Assembly (NCBI GenBank): GCA_020633235.1
Contig: JACKEA010000002.1
Coordinates: 992,001-1,056,000 of the forward strand
Length of the DNA: 64,000 nucleotides
Direction: 5' to 3'
Source: Polyangiaceae bacterium
Lineage (GTDB): Bacteria > Myxococcota_A > Polyangia > Polyangiales > Polyangiaceae
The translations under genes and the position numbers were made by a program. Positions 53,382 to 62,599 of the stretch are shown here, in pieces; within the stretch, counting starts at the first letter, position 1, and each line of letters begins with the position of its first letter. The notes beneath the pieces are model-generated. The model was not told where the DNA came from. It made no database searches and saw only the letters and a list, made by a program, of their open reading frames with translations.

Positions 53382-55622
53382 TCAATCTGCTTCCAGCTCG
53401 AAGCGAAGCACGTGGGCGCCGGCGAGGTCCGCGTGGCGGAGCGTGGTCCCCTCCACCGGCTCACCGTCGAGCAGCACGCGCTTGGGGTGCAGGCCCAGCT
53501 TGGGAGCCGGGGATGCCTGGATCTCGAGGTCCCCGCCGGGCCGGCGCAGCACCATTTTCTGGTAGCGCGGCATACCGAGGATGTACTGGTCGGTGCCGCT
53601 CACCGGGTACAGGCCGGCTCCCGCAAACAGGAGCCACGCGCTCATGGTGCCGCCGTCGTCGTTGCCGGGAATGCCATCCGGGCCGTCGCCGTACAGCTCC
53701 GTCACCACCCAGTCGATCATGCGGTAGCCCTCACCGGGCTCACCCCAAGCAGCGAACAGCCACGGTGCGTTGATGTCCGGCTCGTTGCTGGGCCAGTAGT
53801 GCTTGCGCACGCCCACCAGGGGCACGTCTTCCAGGGACGCTTGGTAGAACTCCCGCAGACGATCCAGGGCAGCGTCTTTTCCCCCCAGCGTTTGCGCCAA
53901 GCCCTCGGGATCGTGGGGCACCATCCACAAGTAGTGCCAGGCGTTGCCCTCCACGAAGGCGTCGTCCATCGCCGTCGGGTCGCTCATCGCGTCCCAGCTG
54001 CCGTCCGCCTTCTTGGGCCGGAAGAAGCCCATGCCCGAGTCGTACAGCGCCGCATAGCTCTTGCCCCGCTGACCGAGCTCGTCGGCATCTGCGCCGATGC
54101 CCAGGCGCTGGGCCCAGTTGGCCAGCGCCGCATCCGCCACGGCGTATTCCTGGGTCTTGGACACGCTCCCGTTCGAAACGTCGCTCGGCACGAAGCCATG
54201 GGAAATGTAGTCCGGCAGATCTCCGTCTCGCCCACCCACGGGCCCCGGGGAGGGGCCGTAGGCCGCCACCCGCGAGAGTTGATAGGCGGCGCCTTCGTCG
54301 GAGAACACCACGCCCTTCTGCGCCGACTCCGAGAGCACGATCTCGCCGGGGGAGCCGATCATGGTGTGCGAGTCCCCATGGGCGATGCCCCACACGGGAA
54401 CCGCGCCGCCTTCCGCCGCCATGCTCACCAGTGACTCGGCGAAGTCCGCGTTGTGATCGTCCTCCGTGAGCAGCAGCCACGGGTGCAGCGTGCGGTAGGT
54501 GTCCCACAGCGAAAAGTCGTTGTAGCGACGCCCCGAGCCGCTGGCGACTTGCCCCATGGCGTCCACGTAGCGGCCATCAACGTCGCTCATCAACGTCGGC
54601 ATCAGCAGCGCGTGGTACAGCGCCGTCGCCATCACCTTCGTGTCGTACTCGTTCGCTCCGTAGAGCTCCACCCTGCCGAGGGCCGTCTTCCAGGTGTCCT
54701 CCGCGGCCGCCCGCATCGCATCGAAATCGAAATCCGGGGCTTCCGCGTCCAGGTTCTTCTTCGCGCCCTGGGCGTCCACGAAGCTGACCGCCACCCGGAG
54801 GCGCACCTCCGCGGTGCCCTTCGGGAATTCGAGCCACGCGCCCACGGGCGTTCCACTCACCGTAGCTTGTCCCTCGTGCAGTCCGCCGTCGTCGAAGGTG
54901 CCGAAGGCCGTTGGCGCCACGTCGAGCTCACCCCGCGCGTACACGTGATAGCCCCCGATGCGCCCGGTCATCGAGCCGTGGTGCTCCACGTGGGCATCGA
55001 AGGCCTGTCCCGCCACGGTCACGTCCGCCGCGGGAATGTCGCCTTCGAGCCGGTGGTTCAGATCCAGGAGCAGCACCGGGTCGCTGCCCTCCGGGAAGGT
55101 GAAGCGAAACAGCGCCGCCCGCGCCGCAGACGTGATCTCCGTGCGAATGCCGTCCGCCAGCGTCACGCCGTAGTAGCCGAGCTTGGTCTCCTCACTCGCC
55201 TTGTCGAAGGCTTGCATGTGTCCGGGCTCGTCCCGCTTGTCGGCGCTCATCCCCAGCGTCGGCATGATCCCCACGGTGCCGTAGTCCGGCACGCCGGTGC
55301 CCTCGAAGTGCAACAGCGAGAACGCGCGCAGTATCGTGTCGTCCGCGTAGTACCCGGAGCAATGGTAGAAGCTGGTGACGCCCTTCTCCGTGCGCGTGTC
55401 CGGGCTCGGATGGATCATCGCGAACGGTAGCGCCGGGCCGGGGTAGGTAGAGCCGACGCCGAAACCGATGCCACCGGTCCCGATCCGCGGGTCCACCGCC
55501 TGAAACAGATCCTGTTTTTGTTGGACCGGCGCAAAACCACCGTCCCCGGACTCACCGTCCGAACATCCAACGGCGAGCCCCGCGAGGAGCACGGCAATCA
55601 CCACGGCACTTCGCTCTGCCAC
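53382..55622 (-). CDS. GH92-family alpha-mannosidase lipoprotein
   Basis: A 746-residue lipoprotein (GTG 55622, lipobox LAVGC, Cys20; the frame extends further but without a signal). The GH92 opening DPRIGTGGIGFGVGSTYPGP, the catalytic acid region FVEGNAWHYLW and the base region GNDDGGTMSAW are all present. GH92 enzymes are calcium-dependent exo-mannosidases acting on host or fungal glycans. Codons for GFAPVQQK near the mature N-terminus coincide with a copy of the dispersed repeat. Confidence 0.93.
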   Translation of the reverse strand: MAERSAVVIAVLLAGLAVGCSDGESGDGGFAPVQQKQDLFQAVDPRIGTGGIGFGVGSTYPGPALPFAMIHPSPDTRTEKGVTSFYHCSGYYADDTILRAFSLLHFEGTGVPDYGTVGIMPTLGMSADKRDEPGHMQAFDKASEETKLGYYGVTLADGIRTEITSAARAALFRFTFPEGSDPVLLLDLNHRLEGDIPAADVTVAGQAFDAHVEHHGSMTGRIGGYHVYARGELDVAPTAFGTFDDGGLHEGQATVSGTPVGAWLEFPKGTAEVRLRVAVSFVDAQGAKKNLDAEAPDFDFDAMRAAAEDTWKTALGRVELYGANEYDTKVMATALYHALLMPTLMSDVDGRYVDAMGQVASGSGRRYNDFSLWDTYRTLHPWLLLTEDDHNADFAESLVSMAAEGGAVPVWGIAHGDSHTMIGSPGEIVLSESAQKGVVFSDEGAAYQLSRVAAYGPSPGPVGGRDGDLPDYISHGFVPSDVSNGSVSKTQEYAVADAALANWAQRLGIGADADELGQRGKSYAALYDSGMGFFRPKKADGSWDAMSDPTAMDDAFVEGNAWHYLWMVPHDPEGLAQTLGGKDAALDRLREFYQASLEDVPLVGVRKHYWPSNEPDINAPWLFAAWGEPGEGYRMIDWVVTELYGDGPDGIPGNDDGGTMSAWLLFAGAGLYPVSGTDQYILGMPRYQKMVLRRPGGDLEIQASPAPKLGLHPKRVLLDGEPVEGTTLRHADLAGAHVLRFELEAD
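55520..55538. repeat. Dispersed repeat inside a coding sequence (GH92 N-terminus)
   Basis: GTTGGACCGGCGCAAAACC is a variant copy within the linker of the GH92 lipoprotein, a region tolerant of insertion. Confidence 0.5.
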
Positions 55623-55746
55623 GTCGAGACAATAGCACTGTGTCGCGACGCTACGATTGGCAGGACTGACACGGACGCCAGCGCCCACCGCCGCGCCGCC
55701 CCCCGCGCGCCGAGCGCGAATGCCGCAAAACACCGGCAATTTTGCC

Positions 55747-55761
55747 TGGCACGCGCGTTGC
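55747..55761 (+). promoter_or_regulatory. Sigma-54 (-24/-12) promoter
   Basis: TGGCAC, five bases, then TTGC is an exact match to the core consensus for RpoN promoters. The -12 GC lies 48 bp before the ATG of the BON-domain lipoprotein, leaving a leader of about 35 nt with a strong AAAGGAGG. Expression would need an enhancer-binding activator; two are encoded in this window. Confidence 0.85.
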
Positions 55762-55808
55762 GAAAGCGTCCCAGCGAGACAACCGAACGAACTCGAAAGG
55801 AGGCCTCA

Positions 55809-57383
55809 ATGTTTCGCTCCAAGTGGATCACGTGTGTCCTCGGTGTCGGGCTCGTCTCCGCCAGCGTCGCGGCCTGCGACCAGACGAAGTCGACGTCCAC
55901 CAACGACACCACAGGCACGTCGACTCCCGCCACGGACCAGAACGCCACCAACACCACGACGACTCACGAGAAGCTGTCCGACTCGGACATCACCCAGGCC
56001 GTCGAACGCCGGCTGTTCGCCGACGGAACCATCCACGACGGCGACGTCGTGATCAAGACGACGGACGGCGTGGTGCAGCTCATCGGGCACACCGACAATC
56101 TGATCACCAAGAAGCGCGCGGAGCTGCTGGCGTCCACCGTCAAGGGCGTACGCAGCATCTCGAACCGCATCGAGGTGAAGACGCCGAAGCGCGCCGACTC
56201 CGACATCCAGAACGAGGTGGAGCACGCGCTCATGTTCGACGCCGCCGCCGAAGCGTACGAAATCGACGTCACCGTGAAGGACCAGGTCGTGAAGCTCACG
56301 GGCAAGGTCGACTCGTGGACAGAGCAGAAGCTCGCCGAGCGCATCGCCGAAGGCGTGCGCGGTGTGAAGCGCGTGGATGACCAGATCCAAGTCAACTACG
56401 ACAAGCAGCGTCCGGACAGCGAAGTGCTGGCCGACGTCCAGGCCCGCCTGCGCTGGGACGCCCTGGTCGATCAGGGCATGCTGCAGGAGAGCGTCGAAGA
56501 CGGCGTCGTGACCCTGAGCGGCGTGGTGGGCAGCCTGGCCGAGAAGCTCCACGCTCGCAACGACGCCTGGAAGGTCGTCGGCGTGAAGAACGTGAAGGAC
56601 GACGACGTCGATGTGGAGTGGTGGGCCAAGCGCAGCGACCTGCGTGCCAACCGTCCGACCTACGAGCCCGACGGCGAGATCGACAATGCCATCGAAGACG
56701 CGCTCCTCATCGATCCTCGAGTGAGCTCCTTCGACATCGACGTCTCCGTCGACGGAGGCGTGGTGACGCTGAAAGGCAACGTGACCAGCCTGAAGGCCAA
56801 GCGCGCAGCCGCCCAGCTCGCCAACGACACCACCGGCGTCCGCGGCGTGAAGAACCTCCTGCAGGTGAGCATGACCAAGCCGCCGACGGACGCGGTCCTC
56901 GCGGACCGTGTGCGCTCGGCGCTGCTGTTCGACCCGCTGACCAGCGGCTTCGAGCTGCCCGTCACGGTGAAAGATGGCGTTGCCACGCTGAACGGCACCG
57001 TGAACACCTACACGGAGAAGGCGGAAGCCGAAGACGCCGCGTCGGCCATCGCGGGCATCAAGGACGTGAAGAACCAGATCGACGTGAAGTCCGAGGTCGC
57101 CTTCGTGTTCCAGGAGTACAGCTACCCGCTGTCGCCGCTCGTGGACTGGAAGACGTTCCGCCCCGACAAGAGCGGCACCTCCGACGCGAGCATCCAGTCG
57201 AACATCGCGAACGAGCTGTTCTGGAGCCCGTTCCTCGACTCCGGCGACATCAACGTCCGAGTGGACCAGGGTGTAGCGACGCTCAGCGGTACCGTGGATA
57301 CGTGGCGTGAGCGCAATGCGGCGACGACCAGCGCCTACGAGGGCGGCGCCACCATCGTGAAGAACGAGCTATCCGTGAAGTGA
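55809..57383 (+). CDS. Lipoprotein with six BON domains
   Basis: A 524-residue lipoprotein (lipobox SVAAC, Cys23) with a Thr/Asn-rich linker and six consecutive BON domains of about 70 residues. Each has the form D-x-D-I-x5-E-x2-L-F/W, VxVKDGVVxLxGxV and VRGVKxVxNxIxV. BON domains bind membranes or phospholipid; OsmY-like proteins use two, and six is unusual. ATG 55809 follows an excellent AAAGGAGG and a sigma-54 promoter, pointing to stress or developmental control. Confidence 0.92.
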   Translation: MFRSKWITCVLGVGLVSASVAACDQTKSTSTNDTTGTSTPATDQNATNTTTTHEKLSDSDITQAVERRLFADGTIHDGDVVIKTTDGVVQLIGHTDNLITKKRAELLASTVKGVRSISNRIEVKTPKRADSDIQNEVEHALMFDAAAEAYEIDVTVKDQVVKLTGKVDSWTEQKLAERIAEGVRGVKRVDDQIQVNYDKQRPDSEVLADVQARLRWDALVDQGMLQESVEDGVVTLSGVVGSLAEKLHARNDAWKVVGVKNVKDDDVDVEWWAKRSDLRANRPTYEPDGEIDNAIEDALLIDPRVSSFDIDVSVDGGVVTLKGNVTSLKAKRAAAQLANDTTGVRGVKNLLQVSMTKPPTDAVLADRVRSALLFDPLTSGFELPVTVKDGVATLNGTVNTYTEKAEAEDAASAIAGIKDVKNQIDVKSEVAFVFQEYSYPLSPLVDWKTFRPDKSGTSDASIQSNIANELFWSPFLDSGDINVRVDQGVATLSGTVDTWRERNAATTSAYEGGATIVKNELSVK

Positions 57384-57414
57384 CGGCCCTCGGACGCGAC
57401 GGCGTCCGCGACGG

Positions 57415-57481
57415 GATCCGCGCCGGTCCAACAAAAGAAGCCCGACATTTTTCGGGATCCTGTTGGTTCGGCGCGATACCC
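57415..57481. terminator. Nested hairpins between convergent genes, built on the dispersed repeat
   Basis: GGATCCGCGCCGGTCCAACA (57415-57434) faces TGTTGGTTCGGCGCGATACC (57462-57481). Between them CCCGA (57442-57446) pairs with TCGGG (57453-57457) across a T-rich loop. The position between genes ending at 57383 and 57506 fits a bidirectional terminator. Confidence 0.65.
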
Positions 57482-57505
57482 GGCGCGGGGCGCTTGCCGG
57501 CGTGG

Positions 57506-58174
57506 TCAGTCGGCGTCCACGCTGACGGAGAGCTTGCGCTTTTCGATGAGGCACTTGTCGGCGGTGCACACGGAGAACGACAGCGTGCCGCTGACGGTCG
57601 TCTTCCCCTTTTGCGCCGGCGTGAAGGGCACGGCCATGCTGGCGGATTTCTCCGAAACGGACATGCCGCGCACGGTGGAGCCGCCGTCGACCGCGAACTT
57701 GTACGGATACTTTGGGTTGCAGTGATACGGCGCCTTGGCCGACAGCACGATGGACGCGTTGGCGCTCTGCCCTGCGCGCACCGGGCTCGGCGCGGAGATG
57801 GACACTGCGAAGCTGTCAGACGACGCAGACGTTCCCCCCACCGTCTTCACCTTGCGCTCGGGCTCGGCGCTGGCCGTGGGTGCGGCCTTGGCGGTGGGCG
57901 CCGCGGTCGTGGTCGCTGCCGCGGCCTTGGCGGTGGCGGCCGGCTTCGCCGTGGTGGCGGGCTCGGCGCTCTTCGCCTCCGGCGCGGCGCTGTCCTTCGG
58001 CGTCGGCTCGGCGGATGCGGTCGGTTCCGGCGTGGACGCCGCCGGCTCCGGCGCGGACGCGACGGGCTCCGGCTTGGGCTCCGCGCTCGGAGCGGTGTCG
58101 GTCTGGGGTTCGGTCTTGTCGCACGCGGCGAGCACGAGCAACCCCAAGAGCGGGGCTGCGAGTTTCCACGTCAT
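57506..58174 (-). CDS. Lipoprotein with Pro/Ala/Thr linker and DsbD-alpha-like domain
   Basis: A 222-residue lipoprotein (lipobox VLAAC, Cys18). A long linker (about 22-118) rich in Ala, Pro, Glu and Thr precedes a beta-sandwich with LSAKAPYHCNPKYPYKF and FSVCTADKCLIEKRKL. The late C-x4-C and overall order resemble the N-terminal domain of DsbD; no partner gene is near, so redox function is a guess. ATG 58174 overlaps the stop of the upstream gene by 4 bp. Confidence 0.65.
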   Translation of the reverse strand: MTWKLAAPLLGLLVLAACDKTEPQTDTAPSAEPKPEPVASAPEPAASTPEPTASAEPTPKDSAAPEAKSAEPATTAKPAATAKAAAATTTAAPTAKAAPTASAEPERKVKTVGGTSASSDSFAVSISAPSPVRAGQSANASIVLSAKAPYHCNPKYPYKFAVDGGSTVRGMSVSEKSASMAVPFTPAQKGKTTVSGTLSFSVCTADKCLIEKRKLSVSVDAD

Positions 58175-59940
58175 TTCGGAAGCTCCACTTCGTTGATCGG
58201 CTGCACGTTCATACCACCGGGATAGCCGTAGGAAACGTAGTCCGTGAAGCTCGACGTAAAAGGCCCTCCCCACCCCCAAATCCACAGGCCGAATTTGCCT
58301 TCGCTGTGCATTTCGTGGGCGCCGGTGGAGCAGCCCCCCACGCTCTGGAAATCGCCCTTGGTCAGGTCCACCCGCGTGTACTCGTAGCCCGCGAGCGGCT
58401 TCCAGCCGCCCAAGTTCCCCGCGCAGTCGAGAAACACATCACGAAACGTGCCCTCCTCCTTGGCCCGCACGACGACGAGATTCGTCCTGGGGTAGGTCGG
58501 GTCGGTGAAGAACAGGTAGCTCTTCAGGAACTGCTCGGGGGGAACGCTGAGCACGGCTTCCGGATCTCCGACGCCGTTCAAGTTGTTCGTGCTTCCGCCC
58601 GTCATGTAGTCGATGAGCAAGAACGGGTGGTTCTTGTCCTGGCTGTGGACGACGAACGGATACAGGGTGGTGAACTCCACCACCTGCCCGGCTTGCAGGA
58701 CTGGCGGCCCGCCGACGTCGCTCGACCAGGTCAGATGCGTGTCGTCCACCACGCCCATCAGGCGCCAAAGCGCGGGCTCGGCGTTGCGGGGCTCGTGGCT
58801 CACGCCGGCGTACTCGTGGCCCAGGGCCTTGACGGGAGGGATCATCTGCTCGAGGTGATCGCAGAAGTCGATCTGGTTGGGCACCCAGGAGCAGCGCGCT
58901 CCCGCGAAGAAGCCCACGGGCTTGTCGGCCTTCACCTGCGATCCGGTCAAGACATCGAGTTGGGTGAGCTGGAGGTGCTCGCCGGCTTCCAGCGTGACGT
59001 TGTAGTCACTGTTGGCGCTACCAGGCGGAAGCCCGTTGCCCCCAACGATGTTCTTCTTCGGAAGGATCGTGAGGTTGGTCTGCTCCTTGGCCACGATGTT
59101 GAGACTCGCCGCCTGCGGTCCCGTGGAGTACGCGTTCAGCGCGAGGTACTCCTTGTCCCACGCGCTGGCGGGGATCAGCAGTGAGGCCCCCGTGAACGCG
59201 GCGTTGCCGCCGCCGTAGGGGTTGATCTGATAGGCGACGACGGGAACGTCGGTGGTGATGCGGAACGCCTTCCCCTTCCCGCTCTTGTTGAACAGGAGCG
59301 CGCCGTTCGGCACCGCCGAAGGCTTGGGGCATATGGGGTTGTCCTTGGCCGGTGTGCCATCGGGCCCCGCCAAGAAAAGGATGGCCACCTTGCCCGGCGG
59401 AATGCCCGCGGCGCCCAGCGGTGCGTAGGTCAACGAGGGACCGAAGCCGATGGGCTGATAGGCGAAGCCGTCGATGGGAATCTCTTGTCCGTCCCACTCC
59501 ACCTTCACCTTGGCAGCGGTATTCCAGTTGTTGGCCACGAAGGCGGCGAAGCACGAGTTGTCCTTCAAAGTGTCCATGAACACCGCGTAGTACTCGCAGC
59601 CGATGGACCGCTTGGCGGCATCGGCCGCGGCGCAGGCGTTCTCGCACTTGGTCGTCGAGGGATTGCAGCCGTTGGCCCCCAGACAGATCTCCTTCACGCT
59701 GCCATCGCAGTTCAGGATGGAGTGAAGGTCGTCACTGCAAACGGGACACTTCTTGGGCAGCCCTCCGTCCAAATCGATGCCGCCACCCGTGCCGGAGCTC
59801 CCGCCGGTTCCCGATGAACCTGACGTACCGCCATTTCCGGTGCCTCCGGTCGCGACGCTGCCCGGAGGTGGGTCCGCGCTGCTGCAAGACAGGATCAAAG
59901 ATGGAAGAAGCCAAACAAGGCGCGGTCGTCCCCAAGACAT
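58171..59940 (-). CDS. IgGFc-binding-family lipoprotein
   Basis: A 589-residue lipoprotein (lipobox LILSC, Cys19). A GTGGSSG linker leads to a Cys-rich N-terminal stretch (KKCPVCSDD to ENACAAAD). A large domain follows with the family features of IgGFc-binding proteins, such as YYAVFMDTL, AYQINPYGGG, LIPASAWDKEYLAL, FFAGARCSWVPN and YTRVDLT. These are adhesive surface proteins in other bacteria. Co-transcribed with the DsbD-alpha-like gene. Confidence 0.82.
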   Translation of the reverse strand: MSWGRPRLVWLLPSLILSCSSADPPPGSVATGGTGNGGTSGSSGTGGSSGTGGGIDLDGGLPKKCPVCSDDLHSILNCDGSVKEICLGANGCNPSTTKCENACAAADAAKRSIGCEYYAVFMDTLKDNSCFAAFVANNWNTAAKVKVEWDGQEIPIDGFAYQPIGFGPSLTYAPLGAAGIPPGKVAILFLAGPDGTPAKDNPICPKPSAVPNGALLFNKSGKGKAFRITTDVPVVAYQINPYGGGNAAFTGASLLIPASAWDKEYLALNAYSTGPQAASLNIVAKEQTNLTILPKKNIVGGNGLPPGSANSDYNVTLEAGEHLQLTQLDVLTGSQVKADKPVGFFAGARCSWVPNQIDFCDHLEQMIPPVKALGHEYAGVSHEPRNAEPALWRLMGVVDDTHLTWSSDVGGPPVLQAGQVVEFTTLYPFVVHSQDKNHPFLLIDYMTGGSTNNLNGVGDPEAVLSVPPEQFLKSYLFFTDPTYPRTNLVVVRAKEEGTFRDVFLDCAGNLGGWKPLAGYEYTRVDLTKGDFQSVGGCSTGAHEMHSEGKFGLWIWGWGGPFTSSFTDYVSYGYPGGMNVQPINEVELPK

Positions 59941-60113
59941 TCCCGTCTCAGCGTACCACCTCGATGGCCAGCTCACACGAGAGCCGCGGTGTAAGTGCGC
60001 TGACTACCTTCGGAATCTGGCCTGGGCTGCTCGCGCGAAGGAGATGACCGATGTTAAGATAGGACAAGGAGCGCGTTGGGCACGGGCTCGGAGGTGATGA
60101 CGTGGGGCACGCA

Positions 60114-62486
60114 ATGATTTCTCGCGGCCGTGTACTTCTCTTGTTGGTGTTGGGCTTGTTCGTCCTGGGGCCTGCGTGCTCTGCCAGCGGTGGTGACGCC
60201 GCGACGACAAACCCCAAGAAAGACGGCGGTGGCGCCACTGGCGGAGGAGGAGGCATCGGCGGAACCGGCGGCGCGGACGGGGGCAACACCGACGGCTCGG
60301 CCGGAGACGGCTCCACCTGCACACCCGAAGAAGAGGTGTGCGACGGCAAGGACAACGACTGCAACGGCGTCATCGACGACAACGCCACCGACGCCATCAC
60401 CTGGTACGAGGACAAAGACGGGGACGGCTGGGGCATCTCCGGCGTCACCAAGGTGAGCTGCACGCAGCCCACGGGCTACGCAGAGGAGCAGGTGAACGGC
60501 TTCGACTGCAACGACGACGACCCCAAGTTCCACCCGGGTGCCCCCGAGACGGATTGCTCGGATCCCAACGACTACAACTGCGACGGAAGCGTCGGGTTCA
60601 CGGACGCGGATCAGGACGGCTCCCCGGCGTGTCAGGACTGCGACGACAAGGACAAGGACTCCTACCCCGGCGCCACGGAGATATGCGACGGCAAGGACAA
60701 CGACTGCAACGGCTCCGCCGACGCCCCTGGTGGTGAGGACGACGTCGACAAGGACGGCAGCTTCTCTTGCGAGGACTGCGACGACAACGACGGACAGAAC
60801 TTCCCCGGCAACACCGAGAAGTGCGACGGCCAGGACAACGACTGCAACGGCCAGGCGGATGCCGCCGGCGGTGAGTTCGACAAGGACGGGGACGGCAGCT
60901 ACTCGTGTGCCGACTGCGACGACAACGACAAGAACAACTTCCCCGGCAATACCGAGAAGTGCGACGGCAAGGACAACGACTGCAACGGCGTGGCCGACGC
61001 CCCCGGCGGCGAAGCGGACGCCGACGGGGACGGCAGCTACTCCTGCGCCGACTGTGACGACAACAACCCGAACAACTACCCGGGCAACACCGAGAAGTGC
61101 GACGGCGTCGACAACAACTGCAACGGTATTCCGGATGCCGACCCCAAGCACGAGATCGACGGGGACGCGGACGGCAGCCTGTCTTGCGTAGATTGCGACG
61201 ACAACGACAAGGACCGCTACCCGGGTAATCCCGAGAAGTGCGACGGCAAGGACAACGACTGCAACGGCCTGGCGGACGCCCCGGGAGGCGAGACCGACAA
61301 GGACAACGACGGCAGCCTCTCCTGCGTGGATTGCAACGACAACGACGGCCAGAACTTCCCCGGCAACACCGAGAAGTGCGACGGCAAGGACAACAACTGC
61401 AACGGCGTGGCCGACGCGGATCCCAAGCACGAGATCGACGCTGACAACGACGGCAGCCTGTCTTGCGCCGACTGCAACGACAACGACGGCCAGAACTTCC
61501 CCGGCAACACCGAGAAGTGCGACGGCAAGGACAACAACTGCAACGGCCTAGCGGACTACCCCGGTGGCGAGGTCGACAACGACGGTGACGGCAAGTACTC
61601 CTGCGTCGACTGCAACGACAACGACCCGCAGGTGTACCCCGGCAACACCGAGAAATGCGACGGCAAGGACAACGACTGCAACCCGGCCACCTGGGCCAGC
61701 GGCGGGGAAAACGACAACGATGGCGACGGCAGCCTCTCCTGCGCGGACTGCAACGACAACGATCCGCAGAACTATCCGGGCAACAGCGAGAAGTGCGACG
61801 GCAAGGACAACAACTGCAACGTCATCATCGACCAGGCCGAAGTACCGGTGAACATCCTGTGCCCCACGCCTCCGCACGCCACCAGCGCGGTGTGCAACGG
61901 CGGACTGGGCTGCGGCGTTGGCAACAACTGCGCCGCCAACTGGTACGACCTGGACGGCACCTTCTCCAACGGCTGCGAGTGCCAGGCGCAGCCTTCACCA
62001 GTCAACACCGGCTCGGTGTGCAGCTCCGCCATCAACATCGGCACCTTGTCGGACGTCGCTCAGACCACCGTCACCGTGAACGGCAACGCTCCGGTCTCCG
62101 GACGTGACATCTGGTACACCTTCAACGCCACGGACGACACCGACACGAACGGCGACGAGTACCACATGGACGTGCGGTTCTTGACGAACCCCGGCAACAC
62201 CTACCGCATGGACGTGTACCGCGGTGGCTGCTCCGGCAGCGGCGGCATCCAGATTGCCAGCGCGGAGAGCAGCATCACGGACTGGAAGACCGACTTCAAC
62301 CGCACCAGCACGGGCTGCAGCGGGATTACCCCCTGCGGCGAAGGCAACTGCCACCCGGCCAGCAATCCCTCTTCCAGCTGGAACTTCTGCAACAACAACA
62401 CGTCCACGTTCTACGTACGCATCTACAACGTGGGCGCGCCCACCTGCTCGGCCTACTCGCTGCAGCTCTCGAACGGCAAGTACTGA
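60114..62486 (+). CDS. MopE-like lipoprotein with tandem Asp-rich metal-binding repeats
   Basis: A 790-residue lipoprotein (lipobox LGPAC, Cys22). After a Gly-rich linker, ten full and one divergent copies of a unit of about 40 residues cover about 75-575: EKCDGKDNDCNG, then DxDGDGSxSCxDC and DDNDxxxFPGNT. Each has two Cys pairs and many Asp, as in the MopE/putative-metal-binding motif family, so calcium binding is likely. Some units carry a DADPKHEID insert instead of the APGGE form. A C-terminal Cys-rich domain of about 200 residues follows. The repeats are near-identical at DNA level. Confidence 0.88.
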   Translation: MISRGRVLLLLVLGLFVLGPACSASGGDAATTNPKKDGGGATGGGGGIGGTGGADGGNTDGSAGDGSTCTPEEEVCDGKDNDCNGVIDDNATDAITWYEDKDGDGWGISGVTKVSCTQPTGYAEEQVNGFDCNDDDPKFHPGAPETDCSDPNDYNCDGSVGFTDADQDGSPACQDCDDKDKDSYPGATEICDGKDNDCNGSADAPGGEDDVDKDGSFSCEDCDDNDGQNFPGNTEKCDGQDNDCNGQADAAGGEFDKDGDGSYSCADCDDNDKNNFPGNTEKCDGKDNDCNGVADAPGGEADADGDGSYSCADCDDNNPNNYPGNTEKCDGVDNNCNGIPDADPKHEIDGDADGSLSCVDCDDNDKDRYPGNPEKCDGKDNDCNGLADAPGGETDKDNDGSLSCVDCNDNDGQNFPGNTEKCDGKDNNCNGVADADPKHEIDADNDGSLSCADCNDNDGQNFPGNTEKCDGKDNNCNGLADYPGGEVDNDGDGKYSCVDCNDNDPQVYPGNTEKCDGKDNDCNPATWASGGENDNDGDGSLSCADCNDNDPQNYPGNSEKCDGKDNNCNVIIDQAEVPVNILCPTPPHATSAVCNGGLGCGVGNNCAANWYDLDGTFSNGCECQAQPSPVNTGSVCSSAINIGTLSDVAQTTVTVNGNAPVSGRDIWYTFNATDDTDTNGDEYHMDVRFLTNPGNTYRMDVYRGGCSGSGGIQIASAESSITDWKTDFNRTSTGCSGITPCGEGNCHPASNPSSSWNFCNNNTSTFYVRIYNVGAPTCSAYSLQLSNGKY

Positions 62487-62498
62487 GCCCGCGCGAAG

Positions 62499-62540
62499 GA
62501 GCGCCGTGCCCCCACCGGGCGCGGCGCTCTTTTCTTTTTG
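62499..62540 (+). terminator. Intrinsic terminator after the MopE-like gene
   Basis: GAGCGCCG (62499-62506) pairs with CGGCGCTC (62522-62529), followed by TTTTCTTTTT. This is the clearest Rho-independent terminator in the window. Confidence 0.85.
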
Positions 62541-62584
62541 TCGGCGCGACGGCGCGGCGCGACGGGGCTCGCGCCGGACCAACA
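62535..62584. repeat. Inverted pair of the dispersed repeat between convergent genes
   Basis: TTTTTGTCGGCGCGACG (62535-62551) faces GGCTCGCGCCGGACCAACA (62566-62584). It sits between the terminator and the end of the radical SAM gene and could stop transcription arriving from the right. Confidence 0.6.
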
Positions 62585-62599
62585 AAGAAATGCGGAGAG

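Noticed and set aside
51429..54434. A 1001-codon plus-strand open frame
   Set aside because: It is antisense to the flippase, CE2 esterase and GH92 genes, whose products show complete family motifs. Its own translation is Arg/His/Ala-rich without motifs, as usual for GC-rich shadows.
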